The translations under genes were made by a program, and so were the position numbers. From NCBI GenBank assembly GCA_003859965.1, contig RQYR01000004.1:62001-126000 (forward strand): DNA of 64,000 nt, in the 5' to 3' direction. Under the pieces are notes generated by a model, which was given only the letters and a program-made list of their open reading frames with translations, was not told where the DNA came from and did no database searches. Source of the stretch: Comamonadaceae bacterium OH2545_COT-014 (GTDB lineage Bacteria; Pseudomonadota; Gammaproteobacteria; Burkholderiales; Burkholderiaceae_C). Below are positions 47,917 to 56,505 of this stretch, piece after piece. The stretch's first letter is position 1. Every line of letters starts with the position of its first letter.

Positions 47917-48879
47917 TTACGGGCGCTTGGGCTGGCCCTGGGACGCCTTGACGTCCTTGTTCTTGGCGTCTTTGCTCTTGGGCGGAGCGACGTCGGCAGC
48001 CGTGACCTTGCCGTCCTGGTTGCGGTCCACGCGCTTGAACATCTGCTGGCCGGTGCGCACGTATTCGTCGGCGTCGATGCGGTCGTCCTTGTTGTCATCC
48101 AGCACGCCAAAGCGCACGCGCGCCTGGCGCATTTCGCGCGTCATCAGCTCGTGCAGGCGGGCGTCCACGCGCTGCTGGAATTCGGTTGCATACTCGGCGC
48201 GGCTCAGGCGGCCATCGCGGTTGATGTCGGTGCGCTTGAATTGCTCGTCGCGAACCAGGTCGAATTCTTCGCGTGTGAGCTGGCCGTCCAGGTTGCGGTC
48301 GTACAGGGCCAGCATGCCTTCCTTGGTGTGGTTGGTCGGCATTTGCAGCGCACTGCGGCGCTGGCCAGGCTGCCGTGGCAGGGCGGCGGGCAGCTTGCCC
48401 TGTGCGTAGGCGCTGAAGGCGCGCTCGCCTGCCTGGTCATAACGGCTGCGGCTGATGTGGCTCTGCTTGCCGGACAGGGACTCGAAGCGCACGTCCGTCA
48501 TGCGGTTGATCTCACCCATTTCGTCCTGTATGCGGCCCTGCATGCGCTGGCGGAACTCGTCCACGTATTCCTGCATGTCGATGCCGCCATCGCCGTTGCG
48601 GTCCACGGTGGCGAAGTGCTGGCGGCGCTGCTTTTCGACTTCATCCGGGGTCACGGCGCCGTCCTGGTTCAAATCCATGACCTGGATGTACACATCCACG
48701 TTGTTGCCGTGGCCCACGGAAACGGGTTTTTTGGCTTGCCCGGCCTGGCTCGTGCCAGCAGCGGCCACGGCATGGGCCTGCGGGGCGGCAGCGCCTGACT
48801 GGTGTGGAGCGGTCGGTGCGCAGGCCGCCAGCGGCAGCAGGCACAGCAAAAGGGGGCGGCGGATGGAGGGGCGGCTCAT
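47917..48879 (-). CDS. EF-hand calcium-binding lipoprotein with six EF loops
   Basis: The 320-residue lipoprotein has a lipobox LAAC with Cys at 20. Six EF-hand loops begin at D69 (DLNQDGAVTPDE), D93 (DRNGDGGIDMQE), D194 (DRNLDGQLTREE), D218 (DINRDGRLSRAE), D261 (DDNKDDRIDADE) and D285 (DRNQDGKVTAAD), arranged as three pairs. It is likely an envelope calcium-binding protein of unknown role. The ATG at 48879 gives the lipoprotein signal. A Fur-box-like site lies about 130 bp upstream, so it may respond to iron. Confidence 0.8.
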   Translation of the reverse strand: MSRPSIRRPLLLCLLPLAACAPTAPHQSGAAAPQAHAVAAAGTSQAGQAKKPVSVGHGNNVDVYIQVMDLNQDGAVTPDEVEKQRRQHFATVDRNGDGGIDMQEYVDEFRQRMQGRIQDEMGEINRMTDVRFESLSGKQSHISRSRYDQAGERAFSAYAQGKLPAALPRQPGQRRSALQMPTNHTKEGMLALYDRNLDGQLTREEFDLVRDEQFKRTDINRDGRLSRAEYATEFQQRVDARLHELMTREMRQARVRFGVLDDNKDDRIDADEYVRTGQQMFKRVDRNQDGKVTAADVAPPKSKDAKNKDVKASQGQPKRP

Positions 48880-49007
48880 GGGTTTTTGCTCCTTGAAAAG
48901 TCCTTGCGCTTGGGCGCGATTGAAAAAAGCTTGAGAAAAATCAGGCAGGCACAGGGCGGCTTTCCGTAGAGTGTGTGCACCGGCGTGCAGCCGTGTCCGC
49001 GCCCAGC

Positions 49008-49026
49008 AACGAGAATTATTATTATT
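49008..49026. promoter_or_regulatory. Candidate Fur box
   Basis: The 19 bases AACGAGAATTATTATTATT differ at two positions from the Fur-type site AATGAGAATTATTATCATT. The site lies between the divergent EF-hand lipoprotein (about 130 bp away) and acyl-CoA dehydrogenase (about 125 bp away). It stands out because it is AT-rich in a GC-rich region. Confidence 0.5.
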
Positions 49027-49148
49027 CACGATTCATGGCGCTCTGTAACATTCAGGTGGTGCCCCGGGCGTAAACCAGGACGTCTGCCCAGGTGAGATCT
49101 TCATCACCAACCTGCTTCCACAGCTGAAAACAAGAAAGGAAACGCTCC

Positions 49149-50285
49149 ATGCTTCTGACCCAAGACCAGCAAATGATTCGCGACGCGGTGCGCGCTTTTG
49201 CCCAGGAACAACTGTGGCCCCATGCCGCCCAGTGGGACAAGGAACATCACTTTCCCAAAGAGGCCCACCAAGGCCTGGCCGAGCTGGGCTGCTATAGCAT
49301 TTGCGTGCCTGAGGCCTATGGCGGCGCCGGTCTGGACTACGTGACGCTGGCGCTGGTGCTGGAGGAAATTGCCGCGGGCGACGGCGGCACCAGCACGGCC
49401 ATCAGCGTCACCAACTGCCCCTACAACGCCATCCTGATGAAGTACGGCAACGAGGCGCAAAAGCAGAAGTGGCTGGCGCCCGCCGCGCGCGGCGAGTACC
49501 TGGGCGCCTTCTGTCTGACCGAGCCGCACGTGGGCAGCGATGCCTCGGCCATTCGCACCACGGCGGTGAAGGAAGGCAATGAATATGTGCTGAACGGCAC
49601 CAAGCAGTTCATCACCAGCGGCCAGAACGGTCAGGCCGCCGTGGTCATTGCCGTGACCGACAAGGCTGCGGGCAAGAAGGGGCTGTCGGCCTTCATCGTG
49701 CCCACGCACAACCTGGGCAATGCTGGCTGGAAAGTCGCCAGCCTGGAGCACAAACTGGGCCAGCACAGCAGCGACACGGCGCAAATCCTGCTGGAAAACT
49801 GCCGCATTCCGGCGGAAAACCTGATTGGCGAAGAAGGCGAGGGCTACAAGATTGCCCTGAGCGCGCTGGAAGGCGGGCGCATCGGCATTGCGTCGCAAAG
49901 CGTGGGCATGGCGCGCAGCGCGCTGGAATTCGCCATCCAGTATGCCAAGGAGCGCGAAGCCTTTGGCACGGCCATCTTCAACCACCAGGCTGTTTCTTTC
50001 CGCCTGGCGGATTGCGCCACCCGGCTGGAAGCGGCACGCCAGCTCATCTGGCACGCTGCCAGCCTGCGCGACGCGGGCCTGCCCTGCCTGAAAGAAGCGG
50101 CCATGGCCAAGCTGTTTGCCAGCGAGGTGGCGGAGTACGTGTGCTCGGCCGCCATCCAGACTTTGGGCGGCTACGGCGTGACGGCGGACTTCCCTGTCGA
50201 GCGCATTTACCGCGACGTGCGCGTGTGCCAGATCTACGAAGGCACCAGCGACGTGCAGAAGATCATCATCACGCGGGCGCTGTAA
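49149..50285 (+). CDS. Acyl-CoA dehydrogenase
   Basis: This 378-residue FAD enzyme has the family blocks [64 protein letters not shown] and QTLGGYGVTADFPVERIYRDVRVCQIYEGTSDVQ, in pieces. The catalytic Glu is in the C-terminal YEGTSD, as in short- and medium-chain enzymes, unlike the isovaleryl-CoA dehydrogenase at 39634. The chain length it prefers is not evident. It is transcribed alone, with a terminator after it. Confidence 0.93.
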   Translation: MLLTQDQQMIRDAVRAFAQEQLWPHAAQWDKEHHFPKEAHQGLAELGCYSICVPEAYGGAGLDYVTLALVLEEIAAGDGGTSTAISVTNCPYNAILMKYGNEAQKQKWLAPAARGEYLGAFCLTEPHVGSDASAIRTTAVKEGNEYVLNGTKQFITSGQNGQAAVVIAVTDKAAGKKGLSAFIVPTHNLGNAGWKVASLEHKLGQHSSDTAQILLENCRIPAENLIGEEGEGYKIALSALEGGRIGIASQSVGMARSALEFAIQYAKEREAFGTAIFNHQAVSFRLADCATRLEAARQLIWHAASLRDAGLPCLKEAAMAKLFASEVAEYVCSAAIQTLGGYGVTADFPVERIYRDVRVCQIYEGTSDVQKIIITRAL

Positions 50286-50315
50286 TCCGCCCGCGGCGGC
50301 AGCCGCCCGCCTGGG

Positions 50316-50345
50316 GGCTCCCTATTTGCGCAGGGAGCCTTTTTC
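50316..50345 (+). terminator. Rho-independent terminator after the acyl-CoA dehydrogenase gene
   Basis: An 8-bp perfect stem, GGCTCCCT with AGGGAGCC, and an 8-base loop are followed by TTTTTC. The ABC-transporter operon converges on this region from the other side. Confidence 0.9.
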
Positions 50346-50438
50346 TTGCCTACGGAGCCGGGGGGCAGGGGAATGGCGGCAACGCCATCGTGTTCAAGCG
50401 TCTTGGCGCCGAACGGCGCGGCCCAAGGCCGCAGCGGA

Positions 50439-51359
50439 TCACGCCCCCGGATAAAACGGCTTGCCCAGCGAAGCCGGCATGTTGGCCCGGATCCACGCCG
50501 GATTGCGTGAAATCAGCGCCAGCACGGCAATGGTGGCCAGATAGGGCAACATGGTCATGAACTGGCTGGGCCACTGCACGCCCTGGCCCTGCAAGTGCAA
50601 CTGCAGCATGGTCACGCCGCCAAAAAGGTAGGCGCCCAGCAGCACGCGACCAGGCCGCCAGGTGGCGAAGGTGGTCAGCGCCAGTGCGATCCAGCCCTTG
50701 CCCGCCACCATGCCTTCCACCCACAGCGGCGTGTAAACCACGGAAAGATACGCCCCGGCCAGGCCGCACAGCGCGCCGCCCAGCACCACCGCGCCCAGGC
50801 GGATGCGCCGTACCGGATAACCCAGCGCGTGCGCCGAGGGAGGCGACTCACCCACCGCGCGCAGCACCAGGCCGCCACGCGTGCGCCAGAGAAACCAGGC
50901 CAGCGCCAGCGCCAGCGCCATGGCGCCATACACCAGCGGATGCTGGCGGAACAGGGCCGGGCCGATGAACGGCAGGTCGCCCAGCACGGGCCAGGCAAAC
51001 GTCCCGCGCTCCGGCAGCTTGGCCTGCACGTAGCCAATGCCGGCGAAGGCCGAAAACCCCGCGCCGAACATGCTCAATGCCAGCCCGGTGGCGTACTGGT
51101 TGGTGTTCAGCCAAATCACGAGCCAGCCGAATACCGCGGCCAGCGCCGCGCCGGCGGCCATGCCGGCCGCAAAACCGGCCCAGTCGCTGCCGGTGTGCAC
51201 CACGGCGGCAAAGCCGGCCAGCGCCGCGCACAGCATGATGCCTTCGGCCCCCAGGTTGACAATGCCCGCCTTCTCGTTGATGAGCAGGCCCAGCGAGGCA
51301 ATGGCCAGCACGGTGCCCGCGTTCAGCGTGGCGGCGATCAGCAGCGCCCAAGCGTCCAT
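50439..51359 (-). CDS. ABC transporter permease, BMP/nucleoside type
   Basis: The 306-residue permease has the pattern of the second permease of BMP-type (YufQ) nucleoside or simple-sugar importers: LGLLINEKAGIVNLGAEGIML, LALSMFGAGFSAFAG and AHALGYPVRRIRLGAVVLGGALCGLAGAYLSV, in pieces, with about eight membrane helices. The start is at the ATG that overlaps the TGA of the other permease gene by one base. It is the last gene of the operon. The larger frame upstream belongs to another phase under the permease. Confidence 0.9.
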   Translation of the reverse strand: MDAWALLIAATLNAGTVLAIASLGLLINEKAGIVNLGAEGIMLCAALAGFAAVVHTGSDWAGFAAGMAAGAALAAVFGWLVIWLNTNQYATGLALSMFGAGFSAFAGIGYVQAKLPERGTFAWPVLGDLPFIGPALFRQHPLVYGAMALALALAWFLWRTRGGLVLRAVGESPPSAHALGYPVRRIRLGAVVLGGALCGLAGAYLSVVYTPLWVEGMVAGKGWIALALTTFATWRPGRVLLGAYLFGGVTMLQLHLQGQGVQWPSQFMTMLPYLATIAVLALISRNPAWIRANMPASLGKPFYPGA

Positions 51360-52420
51360 CAACGCGCCCTCCCCAGGCGGATACGGTAGTTCACCAGTGT
51401 GTCGCAGGCCAGCAAGGCAAACAGCAACAGCCCCTGGAACACGCCGGTGATTGATTTGGGCAGCCCCAGGCGCGACTGGGCCAGCTCGCCGCCGATGTAG
51501 AACATGCTCATCAGCACCGCCGCCAGCACCATGCCCAGCGGGTGCAGCCGCCCCACAAAGGCGACGATGATGGCCGCGAAGCCGTAGCCCGCCGGCACGT
51601 AGGGCGTGAGCTGGCCAATGGGCCCGGCCGCTTCCAAAGCCCCTGCCAGCCCGGCAGCGCCGCCGGACACCAGCAGCGCCACCCAAAGCGCCCGGCGCGA
51701 TGAAAAGCCCGCGTAGCGCGCCGCCGCGGGCGCCAGCCCGCCCACCTGCTGCGCAAAGCCGCCGCGCGTGCGGAACAAAAACACCCACAGCAACGCGCTG
51801 CCCGCCAGCGCCAGCAGCAGCCCGGCATGCACGCGCGAGCCGCTTATCAAGCGCGGAATTTGCGTCACGGCGTCGAAATTGCGCGTTTGCGGAAAGTTGT
51901 AGCCAGCCGGATCCTTCCACGGGCCGTACACCAGGTAGCCCAGCACCTGCACGGCCACGTACACCAGCATCAGGCTCACCAGAATCTCGCTGGCGTTGCA
52001 TTTGTCGCGCAGCAGCGCCACCAGGGCGGCCCAGGCCACGCCGCCCAGCACGCCAGCGGCCAGCAGGGCGGGCACGATCCAGCGCCCCGTGCCGGGGCCG
52101 GCCAGCAGCGCCACGCCGCTGGCGGCGATGGCGCCAATGATGAATTGCCCTTCGGCCCCGATGTTCCACACGTTGGAGCGGAACGCCACGGCCAGTCCCA
52201 GCGCAATCAGCAGCAGCGGCGTGGCCTTGACGCCCAGCTCGCCCAGGGCATAGGTGTTTTTCACAGGCTCCCAGAAAAACACCTGCAGGCCGCGCACCGG
52301 GTCTTTGCCCAGCACCGCGAACAGCAGCACGCCGATCAGCACGGTGAGCGCCAGTGCCAGAAGGGGCGATGCCCAGGTCCAGGCGCGCGAGGGGGCAGGT
52401 CGGGCTTCAAGGCGCAGCAT
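51359..52420 (-). CDS. ABC transporter permease, BMP/nucleoside type
   Basis: The 353-residue protein contains ATPLLLIALGLAVAFRSNVWNIGAEGQFIIGAI, NASEILVSLMLVYVAVQVLGYLVYGPWKDPAGYNFPQT and GYGFAAIIVAFVGRLHPLGMVLAA, in pieces, all hallmarks of the first permease (YufP-like). It overlaps the ATPase gene by 14 bp when started at the ATG at 52420. A TTG at 52438 is an alternative. Confidence 0.9.
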   Translation of the reverse strand: MLRLEARPAPSRAWTWASPLLALALTVLIGVLLFAVLGKDPVRGLQVFFWEPVKNTYALGELGVKATPLLLIALGLAVAFRSNVWNIGAEGQFIIGAIAASGVALLAGPGTGRWIVPALLAAGVLGGVAWAALVALLRDKCNASEILVSLMLVYVAVQVLGYLVYGPWKDPAGYNFPQTRNFDAVTQIPRLISGSRVHAGLLLALAGSALLWVFLFRTRGGFAQQVGGLAPAAARYAGFSSRRALWVALLVSGGAAGLAGALEAAGPIGQLTPYVPAGYGFAAIIVAFVGRLHPLGMVLAAVLMSMFYIGGELAQSRLGLPKSITGVFQGLLLFALLACDTLVNYRIRLGRAR

Positions 52421-54014
52421 GCGCAAATCCTTCCTCAAGCGAGCAGGCCGGCGCCTGTGCGGCTGGCGATGCCATTTGGCCCAGGTGCTGCTGTACGTCG
52501 GTGTGCCACAGGCCGCTCATCCAGGCGCCGATGCGCTCGACCGTGGCTTCGGCGCGCATCACGCTGGGCGAGAGCTGCCCCTTGGCCATCACATACAGGC
52601 GATCGCACAGGGCGAACAGTTCGTCCAGCTCCTCGCTGAATACCAGCACCGCGCAGCCCTCGGCGGCCAGTGCCAGCAAGGCGTCATGAATCTGCGCGGC
52701 CGCGCCCACGTCCACGCCCCAGGTGGGCTGCGAAACGATGAGCAGCGTCGGCCGCGCATCGATTTCCCGGCCCATGATGAATTTCTGCAGGTTGCCGCCA
52801 GACAGCGCGCGCGCGGGCGCATGCGGCCCGGCGGCTTTCACGCCGAAGCGGGTCATGATGTCCTGCGCCTGCCGCTGCAGCGCGCGGGTGCGCAGCCAGC
52901 CCAGCGGCCCTACGGCCTCGCGCCGTGTCAGCAGCAGGTTGCTGGCCAGGCTCAGTTCGGGCACGGCGCCGCGGCCCAGCCGCTCTTCGGGCACGAAATG
53001 CAGGCCCAGCGCCCGGCGTCGGCCGGGCGGCAGGCGGCCGGCGGGCTGGCCCGCGATGGTGATGGCGCCGGGCGCCGCGCGTGTGTCTTCGCCTGACAGG
53101 GCGGCCAGCAACTCCCGCTGGCCATTGCCCGACACCCCGGCGATGCCCACCACTTCGCCGGCGCGCACGGTCAAGTGCATGTCCACCAGGTCCGCGCCAA
53201 AAGCCGTGTCGCGCGGCAGGTTGAGCGCCTGCACGTCCAGCACCACATCGCCGCGCGGGTGCGGGCGCACCGTGAGTGCCGGCGGATCGGCCCCAATCAT
53301 CATGCGGCCCAACGAGGCGTTGCTTTCCGTGCGGGGATCGCAAAAACCCGTGACCCGGCCACCACGCAGCACCGTGCAGGCGCTGCACAAGGCGCGGATT
53401 TCATGCAGCTTGTGGCTGATGTAGAGAATGCTGCAGCCCTGCTGGCTGAGCTGGCGCAGCGTGACGAACAGCTTTTCAACGGCTTGCGGGGTCAAGACGG
53501 AGGTGGGCTCGTCCAGAATGAGCAGGCGCGGGTTGGCCAGCAGCGCGCGAATGATCTCGACCCGCTGCATTTCACCCACGCTGAGCGAATGAACGGGGCG
53601 GGTGGCGTCCAGCGGCAAGCCGTAGGCGCTGGCCACCTCATGAATGCGGTGGGTGACTTCGACCAGCGGTATCTGCCGGTCCAGGCCCAGCCACACGTTT
53701 TCGGCGACGGTCAGGGTGTCGAACAGGCTGAAGTGCTGAAACACCATGGCAATGCCCAAGCGCCGCGCCTCTTGCGGGTTGCGGATGTGCACGGGCTGGC
53801 CATCGAAGCGCACCTCTCCCGCATCGGGCGCGGTGGCGCCGTAGATGATCTTCATCAACGTGCTTTTGCCCGCGCCGTTTTCACCCAGCACGGCATGGAT
53901 CTCTCCGGGTTGCACGGTCAGCGAGACGCCGTCGTTGGCCACCACGCCGGGATAGCGCTTGGTAATGCCGGCAAGCTCAAGCCGCGGCACGGAGGAAGCT
54001 GGCAATGGGGTCAT
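52407..54014 (-). CDS. ABC transporter ATP-binding protein with two ABC domains, BMP/nucleoside type
   Basis: The 535-residue ATPase has two nucleotide-binding domains. The first has Walker A LGENGAGKSTLMK, signature HSLSVGEMQRVEI and Walker B LLILDEPTSVLT. The second has a degenerate Walker A GVSGNGQRE, a signature ALSGGNLQKF and LLIVSQPTWGVDVGA, as usual in YufO/RbsA-like proteins. With the two permease genes downstream this forms an importer for purine nucleosides, as inferred from family. The substrate-binding lipoprotein is missing. Confidence 0.93.
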   Translation of the reverse strand: MTPLPASSVPRLELAGITKRYPGVVANDGVSLTVQPGEIHAVLGENGAGKSTLMKIIYGATAPDAGEVRFDGQPVHIRNPQEARRLGIAMVFQHFSLFDTLTVAENVWLGLDRQIPLVEVTHRIHEVASAYGLPLDATRPVHSLSVGEMQRVEIIRALLANPRLLILDEPTSVLTPQAVEKLFVTLRQLSQQGCSILYISHKLHEIRALCSACTVLRGGRVTGFCDPRTESNASLGRMMIGADPPALTVRPHPRGDVVLDVQALNLPRDTAFGADLVDMHLTVRAGEVVGIAGVSGNGQRELLAALSGEDTRAAPGAITIAGQPAGRLPPGRRRALGLHFVPEERLGRGAVPELSLASNLLLTRREAVGPLGWLRTRALQRQAQDIMTRFGVKAAGPHAPARALSGGNLQKFIMGREIDARPTLLIVSQPTWGVDVGAAAQIHDALLALAAEGCAVLVFSEELDELFALCDRLYVMAKGQLSPSVMRAEATVERIGAWMSGLWHTDVQQHLGQMASPAAQAPACSLEEGFAHAAP

Positions 54015-54230
54015 GCGGGAGGGGTGGATGGCGTCTTGGACGGGGGCGTGCAAAGGCGTTGGCTGGGCTGCGCGGCACATGCGGGGCAGCCCCGTCCGCG
54101 CGGTGCAGGCGGCCTCAACAAAAACACCAGGCCGGCAAGCGCTAAGACATACGCTCAGCAAAACCCGTGATTATCGCCAAGGCTGGCAAGGCGCGCTGGC
54201 CATGGGCGCGGCTTGGCGTTCAAACAAGAA

Positions 54231-54257
54231 AGCCCGGTGCGGCGGACGCACCGGGCT
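54231..54257 (-). terminator. Probable terminator of the histone H1-like gene
   Basis: An 11-bp perfect stem, AGCCCGGTGCG with CGCACCGGGCT, and a 5-base loop are followed on the minus strand by TTTCTTGTTT. It lies 45 bp after the stop codon of the H1-like gene. The 287 bp between that gene and the ABC operon hold no other gene. Confidence 0.75.
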
Positions 54258-54301
54258 GTTGGCCATTGAGCCGCTGGGTGCAGCGGCTTGCCTGCTCAGG
54301 G

Positions 54302-54961
54302 TCAGGGCTTGGTGGTGGTGGGGAAAGGCCACGCCGCTTGCGGCGCCAAAGTGGTTTTGGCCGTTTTCTTGACCGCGGGCTTCTTGGCGGCGGCCTTGGG
54401 GGCCGTGGCCTTTTTCGCCGGTGCGGCGGCTTTCTTGGCGGGCGCAGCGGCTTTGGCGGCGGGCTTGGCGGGCGTCGCCTTCTTCGCCGGCGCGGCTGCT
54501 TTCTTGACGGCGGCCTTGGGGGCCGCGGCTTTTTTCTCGGGCGCGGCAGCCTTCTTGGCTGGTGCAGTGGCTTTCTTGGCCGGCGCGGCGGGCTGCTTCA
54601 CGGGAGCGGCTGCTTTCTTGGCCGGCGTTGCCTTCTTGGCGGGCGCAGCGGCTTTTTTGGCCGGTGTGGCTGCTTTCTTCACGGCCGGCGTGGCTTTGGG
54701 GCTGGCCGTTTTGGGGGCGGCGGCCTTCTTGGCCGGCGCAGCAGTTTTCTTGGCCGCAGCCTTGGGGGCTGCTTCAGCCTTCTTCACGGGTGCGGCCTTC
54801 TTGGCCGGTGCGGTGGCCTTTTTGGCGGGCACAGCGACCTTCTTCACGGGGGTGGCCGCTTTCTTGGCGGTGGCCTTGGTGTTGTCGGCTGTTTTCTTGG
54901 CCGGTGCGGCGGCCTTTTTGGCGGGCGCTTTTTTGGCGGCCGGTTTCTTTGCAGTTGCCAT
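54302..54961 (-). CDS. Histone H1-like, Lys/Ala/Pro-repeat DNA-binding protein
   Basis: The 219-residue protein is almost wholly AAPAKKA-type repeats, with many KKA and PAKK units and almost no hydrophobic core. This is the composition of the histone H1-like proteins of betaproteobacteria (as in Bordetella BpH1) and of AlgP in Pseudomonas, which bind DNA. The Lys-rich domain should be disordered. GGAGAAAACC before the ATG at 54961 supports this start over 54979. Repeats make its length variable, so assembly errors should be considered. Confidence 0.82.
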   Translation of the reverse strand: MATAKKPAAKKAPAKKAAAPAKKTADNTKATAKKAATPVKKVAVPAKKATAPAKKAAPVKKAEAAPKAAAKKTAAPAKKAAAPKTASPKATPAVKKAATPAKKAAAPAKKATPAKKAAAPVKQPAAPAKKATAPAKKAAAPEKKAAAPKAAVKKAAAPAKKATPAKPAAKAAAPAKKAAAPAKKATAPKAAAKKPAVKKTAKTTLAPQAAWPFPTTTKP

Positions 54962-55171
54962 GGTTTTCTCCTTGATCAAGTAGCACTGTCAACAGAGTAC
55001 GCCCCGCCGCCGAGCGGTCGGGCCTGGGGCGATCCAGGGCACTGCACGCGCGGCGCAACGCCATGAATACGGGGAAAAGCCGCCCGCCGGCCGGCTTGGG
55101 CCTGAAGCGCCAGCGCGCCCGAATGTTCCGGGCAGGCGCAACGCAGGTGGGCCGTCCGCGTCATGGCCGGG

Positions 55172-56359
55172 CTAGTCCCACGAGAGCGCGCCGCCCGACT
55201 GGTACTCGATTACCCGGGTTTCAAAGAAATTGCGCTCTTTCTTCAGGTCGATCATCTCGCTCATCCAGGGGAAGGGGTTTTCTTCGTTGGGGTAGAGCGG
55301 CTCCAGGCCGATCTGCGTGGCGCGCCGGTTGGCGATATAGCGCAGATAGCCCTTGAACATGGAGGCATTGAGGCCGAGCACGCCGCGCGGCATGGTGTCT
55401 TCGGCGTAGCGGTATTCGAGCTCGACGGCCTTTTCGAACAAGGCCCGGATCTCGGCCTTGAACGCGGGCGTCCACAGCTGCGGGTTTTCCAGCTTGATCT
55501 GGTTGATCAGGTCGATGCCGAAGTTGCAGTGCATGGACTCGTCGCGCAGGATGTACTGGTACTGCTCGGCCGCGCCGGTCATCTTGTTCTGCCGGCCCAG
55601 CGCCAGGATTTGCGTGAAGCCGACGTAGAAGAACAGCCCTTCCATCAGGCAGGCGAAGACGATCAGGCTCTTGAGCAGGGTCTGGTCGGCCTCGGGCGTG
55701 CCGGTGACGAAGGCCGGGTCCATGATGGCGTCGATGAACGGGATCAGGAACTCGTCCTTGTCGCGGATGGAGGCGACTTCGTGGTAGGCGTTGAAGATCT
55801 CGCTTTCGTCCAGGCCCAGCGATTCGACGATGTACTGGTAGGCATGGGTGTGGATGGCTTCCTCGAACGCCTGGCGCAGCAGGAACTGGCGGCACTCGGG
55901 CGCGGTGATGTGGCGGTAGGTGCCCAGCACGATGTTGTTGGCCGCCAGCGAGTCGGCGGTGACGAAAAAGCCCAGGTTGCGCTTGACGATGCGGCGCTCG
56001 TCTTCGGTCAGGCCGCCCGGGTCTTTCCACAGCGCGATGTCGCGCGTCATGTTCACTTCCTGCGGCATCCAGTGGTTGGCGCAGGTGGCCAGATACTTTT
56101 CCCAAGCCCACTTGTACTTGAAGGGAACGAGCTGGTTGACGTCGGTCTGGCCGTTGATGATGCGCTTGTCGGCCACGTTCACGCGGCGCTGGCTTTGCTG
56201 CCCGGCCGCGCCTTGAAAGCTGGCGGGGGCGGCCGGGGCGTGGTGCACGGCGGTGGCTGGTGCGTGCGCGGCGGGCGACAGGTTGGCCACCGGCTGCAGG
56301 CGCGGCACGGCGCGCGGTTGCACGGTGGCGGGGGTGGTGTCGTCGTCCCAAGTCAACAT
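55172..56359 (-). CDS. nrdB: Ribonucleoside-diphosphate reductase subunit beta, class Ia
   Basis: NrdB holds the di-iron tyrosyl radical that starts ribonucleotide reduction. The 395-residue protein has the di-iron ligand segments [13 protein letters not shown] and [12 protein letters not shown], and a C-terminal tail that docks to NrdA. A Pro/Ala-rich segment of about 70 residues at the N-terminus (starting [11 protein letters not shown]) is not part of the conserved core. It follows nrdA by 146 bp, in the order nrdA-nrdB. Confidence 0.96.
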   Translation of the reverse strand: MLTWDDDTTPATVQPRAVPRLQPVANLSPAAHAPATAVHHAPAAPASFQGAAGQQSQRRVNVADKRIINGQTDVNQLVPFKYKWAWEKYLATCANHWMPQEVNMTRDIALWKDPGGLTEDERRIVKRNLGFFVTADSLAANNIVLGTYRHITAPECRQFLLRQAFEEAIHTHAYQYIVESLGLDESEIFNAYHEVASIRDKDEFLIPFIDAIMDPAFVTGTPEADQTLLKSLIVFACLMEGLFFYVGFTQILALGRQNKMTGAAEQYQYILRDESMHCNFGIDLINQIKLENPQLWTPAFKAEIRALFEKAVELEYRYAEDTMPRGVLGLNASMFKGYLRYIANRRATQIGLEPLYPNEENPFPWMSEMIDLKKERNFFETRVIEYQSGGALSWD

Positions 56360-56505
56360 GGTGTTTCCAATGCTCCGATTATGGGAGCAACGCGATGGAA
56401 TGCAAAGCACTCATGCGCGCTGTCCGCGGGTTTGAAGGGCGAATGTGTTGCGGCACGGCATCGCGCCCGCGGGGGCAGGCGGGCGGGCGGCGCCGTGGCG
56501 GCGGC

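Noticed and set aside
50439-52169. Frame of 576 codons considered as a fusion of the two permeases
   Set aside because: Its first 270 codons lie out of frame under the larger permease gene; the smaller permease starts at 51359 and overlaps by one base.
54302-54961. Repetitive region that could be taken for a CRISPR or tandem-repeat array
   Set aside because: Units are imperfect, in frame and without spacers of constant size. They encode a Lys/Ala/Pro-rich protein with a good ribosome binding site.
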